Assembly (NCBI RefSeq): GCF_004346925.1
Contig: NZ_CP031167.1
Location: 248,001-312,000, forward strand
Origin: Stenotrophomonas sp. ASS1
GTDB lineage: Bacteria > Pseudomonadota > Gammaproteobacteria > Xanthomonadales > Xanthomonadaceae
Length of the DNA stretch: 64,000 bases
Direction: 5' to 3'
Both the position numbers and the translations under genes were made by a program. Shown here piece after piece: positions 60,048-64,000 of the stretch (positions are counted from its first letter, which is position 1; every line of letters begins with the position of its first letter). Under the pieces are notes generated by a model. The model saw only the letters and a list, made by a program, of their open reading frames with translations, was not told the origin of the DNA and ran no database searches.

Positions 60048-62393
60048 ATGAGCGGCATCGGGGAAGGACAGCGGGGACGGTCGTTGGGACGCAGTGCGCC
60101 ACTACTGGGGGTGCTGCTGATCCTGCTGGCCGGTTGGTTCGGATGGAGCGCAGTGCAGCAATGGCGGCAGGAGGCCAACGGCCAGGCGCTGGAAGCCGCA
60201 CGTGACCAGGCCGTGCAGGGCCTGCAGGAGGCCGCTGCCGGCCAGCTGAAGCAGCTGCAGCAGCAGCTGAAGAACGAGCGCGTGCAGCAGGCGCTGCAGG
60301 CCGGTGATGCCGCTGCGGCGGCACTCGCGGTCCGCGAGAGCTGGACCGGCGTCGAGCACGCCGAGGTACTGACCGCCGATCTGGCCAACGCCTACGCCGA
60401 CCCGGCCGCCTTTGGCTATGCCCGATTGGCGCTGCTGGAAGCGGCATTGGCCGAAGGCAAGCCCAGCCTGCGCGTGGTCCGCGATGGCGGTGGCAATCGC
60501 CTGGGCCTGGCAGCGCCGGTTCAACTGGGCAGCCTCGGCCCGGCGGTGCTGTATGTGCGCCAGCCGTTGCTGCGGCTGACCTCACCGCTGGATCAGGTCA
60601 GCGCGCCATCGGCCGGTTTCCTTGGCCTGCGCCAGGGCGCGCATGACCTCGTCGCCCAGGGCGATGCCGGCCTGGCCGAAAGCGCCGAAGCATTGGCGCG
60701 GCCGATTCCGGGGACGCCGTTGCGGCTGGTGGCCGCGGTACCCAATGTCGAACCTGGTCCGCTGGGCCTGGGTTCGCTGGCCAGCGCCATCGTTGCGCTG
60801 CTGCTGGCGTTCATCGCCGTGCTGCTGGTGGTGGGGCGCGGCCGCCTGCCGAAGTCGCTGCCGCTGCCGCGTCGGGCGACCGTGGCGGAAGCCGATCATG
60901 GCCCGACCCTGAGCGAGAGCCTGCAGATGGCGCCGCCGCCGGTGGCCGAGGCCAGCACAACTGAAAGTGCACCGCCGCCCCCGCCACCGGTTCCGGCCGA
61001 GGAACTGGCGGCCGGTATCTTCCGCGCCTACGACATCCGCGGCGTGGTTGGCAGTGAACTGACGCCGAAAACGGCGGCGCTGATCGGCCAGGCCATCGGC
61101 ACCGTGGCACTGGAGCAGGGTCTGCGCGAGGTGGTGATCGGCCGCGACGGCCGCCTGTCCGGCCCGGAACTGGCCGCAGGGTTGGCCGAGGGCCTGAGGC
61201 GCGCCGGTTGCGCGGTGATCGACATCGGCCTGGCACCGACCCCGGTCGTGTACTACGCCGCCTTCCATCTGCGTACCGGCACCTGCGTGGCGGTCACCGG
61301 CAGCCATAACCCGCCCGAGTACAACGGTTTCAAGGTGGTCATCGGCGGCGAGACGTTGTCCGGTGATGCCATCACCGATCTGTACCAGCGCATCGTCGAA
61401 GGCCGCCTGGTACAGGCCGCCGAGCCGGGCGATTACCAGCAGCGCGATGTCAGCGCCGACTACATCCAGCGCATTGCCGACGACGTGCAGCTGGACCGCC
61501 CATTGAAGGTCGTGGCCGATGCCGGCAACGGCGTGGCCGGCGCGCTCGCGCCGCAGCTGCTGGAAGCGATCGGTGCGGAAGTCATCCCGCTGTACTGCGA
61601 TGTCGACGGTACCTTCCCCAACCATCATCCCGACCCCAGCGAGCCGGCCAACCTGGAAGACCTGGTGCAGACGGTGAAGCGCTTCGGTGCCGATCTCGGC
61701 GTCGCCTTCGATGGCGACGGTGACCGCCTGGGCGTGGTCACCGGCGAAGGAAAGATCATCTATGCCGACCGCCTGCTGATGCTGTTCGCCGCCGACGTGC
61801 TGATGCGCAATCCGGGCGCGATGGTGATCTACGACGTGAAGTGCACCGGCAAGCTGTCCGACCACGTGCTGCGCAATGGTGGCAGCCCGCTGATGTGGAA
61901 GACCGGGCATTCGCTGATGAAGGCGAAGATGCGCGAGACCGATGCCGAGCTGGCTGGCGAGATGAGCGGCCACTTCTTCTTCAAGGAGCGCTGGTTCGGT
62001 TTCGACGATGGCCTGTATGCGGCTGCGCGCCTGCTGGAGATCCTGGCCCAGCGCGAGGAGACTCCGGACGAGGTACTGGCAGAGCTGCCGGAGATGGTGG
62101 CCACGCCGGAGCTGAAGGTGCCGGTGGCCGAAGGCACGCCGCATGCGCTGGTGGCGATGCTGGTGGCGGCGGCGCAGTCGCCGGACAACCCGTATGTGGG
62201 CGGTCGCCTGTCGACCATCGACGGCCTGCGCGTGGACTTCCCCGATGGCTGGGGCCTGGTGCGCGCCTCCAACACCACACCAGTGCTGGTGCTGCGCTTC
62301 GAGGGCAATGACGAGGCGGCGCTGGAACGCATCCAGGCGCTGTTCCGCAGCCAGCTGCAACCGGTGCTGGGCGACACCCCGCTGGGGTTCTGA
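60048..62393 (+). CDS. algC: phosphomannomutase/phosphoglucomutase with N-terminal membrane domain (AlgC/XanA type)
   Basis: A 781-residue protein. Residues about 310-781 are the mutase: YDIRGVVGSELTPKTAALIG, the phosphoserine loop TGSHNPPEYNGFK (Ser419), metal site DGDGDRLG (about residues 555-562), and the sugar-binding GEMSGHFFFKERW. It interconverts mannose and glucose 6- and 1-phosphates for LPS and exopolysaccharide. The first 290 residues form a separate part: one helix (LLGVLLILLAGWFGWSAVQQW), a helical and strand-rich periplasmic-looking region and a second helix (LASAIVALLLAFIAVLLVVG), then a Pro-rich linker. Many AlgC enzymes lack it. Same operon as dut. Confidence 0.92.
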   Translation: MSGIGEGQRGRSLGRSAPLLGVLLILLAGWFGWSAVQQWRQEANGQALEAARDQAVQGLQEAAAGQLKQLQQQLKNERVQQALQAGDAAAAALAVRESWTGVEHAEVLTADLANAYADPAAFGYARLALLEAALAEGKPSLRVVRDGGGNRLGLAAPVQLGSLGPAVLYVRQPLLRLTSPLDQVSAPSAGFLGLRQGAHDLVAQGDAGLAESAEALARPIPGTPLRLVAAVPNVEPGPLGLGSLASAIVALLLAFIAVLLVVGRGRLPKSLPLPRRATVAEADHGPTLSESLQMAPPPVAEASTTESAPPPPPPVPAEELAAGIFRAYDIRGVVGSELTPKTAALIGQAIGTVALEQGLREVVIGRDGRLSGPELAAGLAEGLRRAGCAVIDIGLAPTPVVYYAAFHLRTGTCVAVTGSHNPPEYNGFKVVIGGETLSGDAITDLYQRIVEGRLVQAAEPGDYQQRDVSADYIQRIADDVQLDRPLKVVADAGNGVAGALAPQLLEAIGAEVIPLYCDVDGTFPNHHPDPSEPANLEDLVQTVKRFGADLGVAFDGDGDRLGVVTGEGKIIYADRLLMLFAADVLMRNPGAMVIYDVKCTGKLSDHVLRNGGSPLMWKTGHSLMKAKMRETDAELAGEMSGHFFFKERWFGFDDGLYAAARLLEILAQREETPDEVLAELPEMVATPELKVPVAEGTPHALVAMLVAAAQSPDNPYVGGRLSTIDGLRVDFPDGWGLVRASNTTPVLVLRFEGNDEAALERIQALFRSQLQPVLGDTPLGF

Positions 62394-62416
62394 TTGATCG
62401 GGATTGGATCGATCGG

Positions 62417-62492
62417 GTAGTGCCGGCCGCTGGCCGGCAACCACAGGATGGTTCTGGGGTTCAGGAGGTTGCCGGCCAGCGGCCGGCACTAC
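62417..62492. repeat. SMAG dimer
   Basis: A forward unit 62417-62439 (GTAGTGCCGGCCGCTGGCCG start) and an inverted unit 62469-62492. The GTAG head of the inverted unit, read on the minus strand, overlaps the stop codon of kdpE. Confidence 0.87.
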
Positions 62493-63202
62493 CCCTTGAA
62501 CCGCAAGCCCACGCCCGGTTCGGTGAACAGGTAGCGCGAATCCAGCGCTGAATCGCCCAGCTTGTGCCGCAGCTTGCCGACCAGGATGCGCAGGTAATGG
62601 GTGTCGTGCTGGTGGGTCGGGCCCCAGATCTCCTGCAGGATCTGTGGCTGGGTCACCACCCGCCCGGCGTTGCGCAGCAGCAGCGACAGCAGCGCGTACT
62701 CCTTGCGGGTCAACGCTACCGGCTCGCCATCCAGCGCCACTTCACGGCGGACCAGGTCCACATGCAGGTGGCCATCGTCGAATACCGGCGGCGTGCCATC
62801 ACTGGGCACGCTGCGCGTGCGCAGCAGCGCCCGCACCCGCGCCATCAGCTCCTGCGTGCCGAACGGCTTGGTCACGTAGTCATTCGCGCCGGTATCCAGC
62901 GCACGCACCTTCTCCGCCTCGCCGGCACGCACGGTCAGCATGATCACCGGCACCTGGCTCCACTGCCGCAGTTGTTCCAGCACCTCGTGGCCTTCCATGT
63001 CCGGCAGGCCGATATCCAGGATCACCAGATCCATGTCCTCGCTGGCGGCCAGCTGCAGGCCTTCCTGGCCGGTGGCGGCCTGCCGCACCTGGTAGCCCTG
63101 CGCGCGCAGGCTGATGTCCAGGAACCGGCGGATCTGGGTTTCATCATCGATCACCAGCACGCGCGCGGCCGGCACGCTGGCATCAATCGGGGTCGGGCTC
63201 AT
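62489..63202 (-). CDS. kdpE: KdpE-type response regulator
   Basis: A 237-residue OmpR-family regulator for potassium-transport control. Receiver: VLVIDDETQIRRFL, phosphoacceptor Asp63 (LVILDIGLPDMEG), Lys in YVTKPFG. Winged-helix domain: LTRKEYALLSLLLRNAGRVV and THYLRILVGKLRHKLG with EPGVGLRF, close to KdpE. It overlaps the upstream kdpD gene by 20 bp. The TAG stop codon lies in the head of a SMAG palindrome. Confidence 0.9.
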   Translation of the reverse strand: MSPTPIDASVPAARVLVIDDETQIRRFLDISLRAQGYQVRQAATGQEGLQLAASEDMDLVILDIGLPDMEGHEVLEQLRQWSQVPVIMLTVRAGEAEKVRALDTGANDYVTKPFGTQELMARVRALLRTRSVPSDGTPPVFDDGHLHVDLVRREVALDGEPVALTRKEYALLSLLLRNAGRVVTQPQILQEIWGPTHQHDTHYLRILVGKLRHKLGDSALDSRYLFTEPGVGLRFKG

Positions 63203-64000
63203 CGTGGGAGGCTGGCTTGAGCAGGGGCAGGGTGATGCGGATCAGGGTACCGCGACCGTCGCGTCCGGGCAGCGCCTGCACGCTGCCGCCATGCGCGCCG
63301 ATCATGCCCTGGCAGATGGTCAGGCCCAGGCCGGTGCCATGGCGGCCACGGTCGCCACGTTCGACGCTGTAGAACATGTCGAAGATGCGCGCACGCTCGT
63401 CGTCGGGAATGCCGGGGCCGGCATCGATCACGTCGATGCGCAGCTGGCCGTCCAGTTCACGCGCCTGCACCTGCACGGCCGCATCCGGCGGTGAGAATTT
63501 GGCCGCGTTTTCCATCACGTTGAACACCGCCTGTTCGACCAGCGCCGGGTGTACCCAGATCGGCGCCAGCGTGGCCGGAATGTCCAGCTCCAGCCGCACC
63601 TTCGGCTGGTAGCGCTGCAGGCGCCGTGCGGCCGAGCCGATCAGTTCGTCCACGCCGATCCAGTCGCGGTTGATCTTCAATCCCTCGTGGCCGAGGCGGG
63701 TCATGTCCAGCAGGTTCTGGATGTAGCGGTCCAGCCGTTCGCCCTCGACCAGGATGGTGTCGAGCAGGGCACGGCGATCGGCCGTATCCATTGCCGTACC
63801 ATAGCTGGCCAGGCTGTCGGCCGAGCCGATCATCGCCGCCAGTGGCGAGCGCAGGTCGTGCGACACCGAAGAGAGCAGCGCCGAGCGCAACCGCTCGGTC
63901 TCGTTGCTGACGTGCGCCTGCTCCAGTTCGGCCACCAGCCGCGTGCGCAGCGCGGCCTGCGCGATGTCATCGACCATTGCTTCGGCCAGCTGCCGTTGTT
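63183..64000 (-). CDS. kdpD: KdpD-type sensor histidine kinase, C-terminal part (5' end outside window)
   Basis: The frame is open to the right edge of the window, so only the C-terminal 272 or so residues are seen. HisKA: RLRSALLSSVSHDLRSPLAA with phosphoacceptor His; ATPase: NVMENAAKFSP (N box), DVIDAGPGIPDDERARIFDM and GRHGTGLGLTICQGMIGAHG (G boxes). NETERLRSALLSSVSHDLRSPL is the KdpD-type sequence. It senses potassium or turgor in the full protein. Coupled to kdpE by overlap. Confidence 0.9.
   Translation of the reverse strand, partial: QRQLAEAMVDDIAQAALRTRLVAELEQAHVSNETERLRSALLSSVSHDLRSPLAAMIGSADSLASYGTAMDTADRRALLDTILVEGERLDRYIQNLLDMTRLGHEGLKINRDWIGVDELIGSAARRLQRYQPKVRLELDIPATLAPIWVHPALVEQAVFNVMENAAKFSPPDAAVQVQARELDGQLRIDVIDAGPGIPDDERARIFDMFYSVERGDRGRHGTGLGLTICQGMIGAHGGSVQALPGRDGRGTLIRITLPLLKPASHDEPDPD

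Overview
This window reads as chromosome from a high-GC gammaproteobacterium of the Xanthomonadaceae, most probably Stenotrophomonas (S. maltophilia complex). Three things point there: many short palindromes that begin with GTAG and look like SMAG/REP elements, a protein ending in the XVIPCD signal of the Xanthomonas-type (X-) type IV secretion system, and Xanthomonad versions of core genes (long TrpS, membrane-extended AlgC-type mutase, Ax21, TorF porin, DUF3011 protein). These assignments come from reading motifs; no database search was run.

Layout. 1-3840: housekeeping block with a partial mtfA-like peptidase, a small secreted protein, birA-coaX-SPOR protein, and tRNA-Thr(TGT). 3841-6650: a visibly AT-richer accessory block beside the tRNA, holding a candidate X-T4SS effector/immunity pair and a HigBA-type toxin-antitoxin pair with a palindromic operator. 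6730-9870: small hypothetical genes, a stem-rich leader, a DUF3011 protein, and an ankyrin protein with an NTF2-like immunity-type tail. 9999-17640: arginase, entericidin-like lipoprotein, CsbD, trpS, a metallo-beta-lactamase-fold hydrolase and an M28 peptidase, punctuated by SMAG palindromes. 17651-24000: an MHS-type transporter, two EamA/RarD transporters and a TonB-dependent receptor.

24378-32623: two divergent ABC export operons. The minus-strand one is MacAB-like (adaptor, ATPase, two permeases). The plus-strand one encodes an ABC-2 pump followed by a DesK/DesR-like two-component system, with adjacent genes overlapping or closely spaced. A 14-bp palindrome lies between the operons. 32640-33065 is a long nested inverted repeat. 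33091-41005: cytochrome b561 with a catalase-like peroxidase, M17 aminopeptidase, HAD hydrolase, AI-2E transporter, a YqjD/E/K-like trio and a DegP/DegQ protease. 41497-52464: histone-H1-like protein, several hypothetical proteins, S9 peptidase, Ax21, regulators, TorF porin, a divergent MFS/LysR pair and an SDR.

52489-53890 is an IS110-family insertion in a SMAG palindrome; its upstream non-coding end carries an exact 127-bp tandem duplication and is a candidate bridge-RNA locus. 53943-64000 returns to core genes: SPOR protein, argS, radC, an orphan response regulator, coaBC-dut-algC, and kdpE with the 3' part of kdpD running off the end.

The most interesting items are the duplicated non-coding end of the IS110 element with its target-like and donor-like words, the X-T4SS effector/immunity pair, the stem-rich leader at 7134-7370, and the nested palindrome at 32651-33061.
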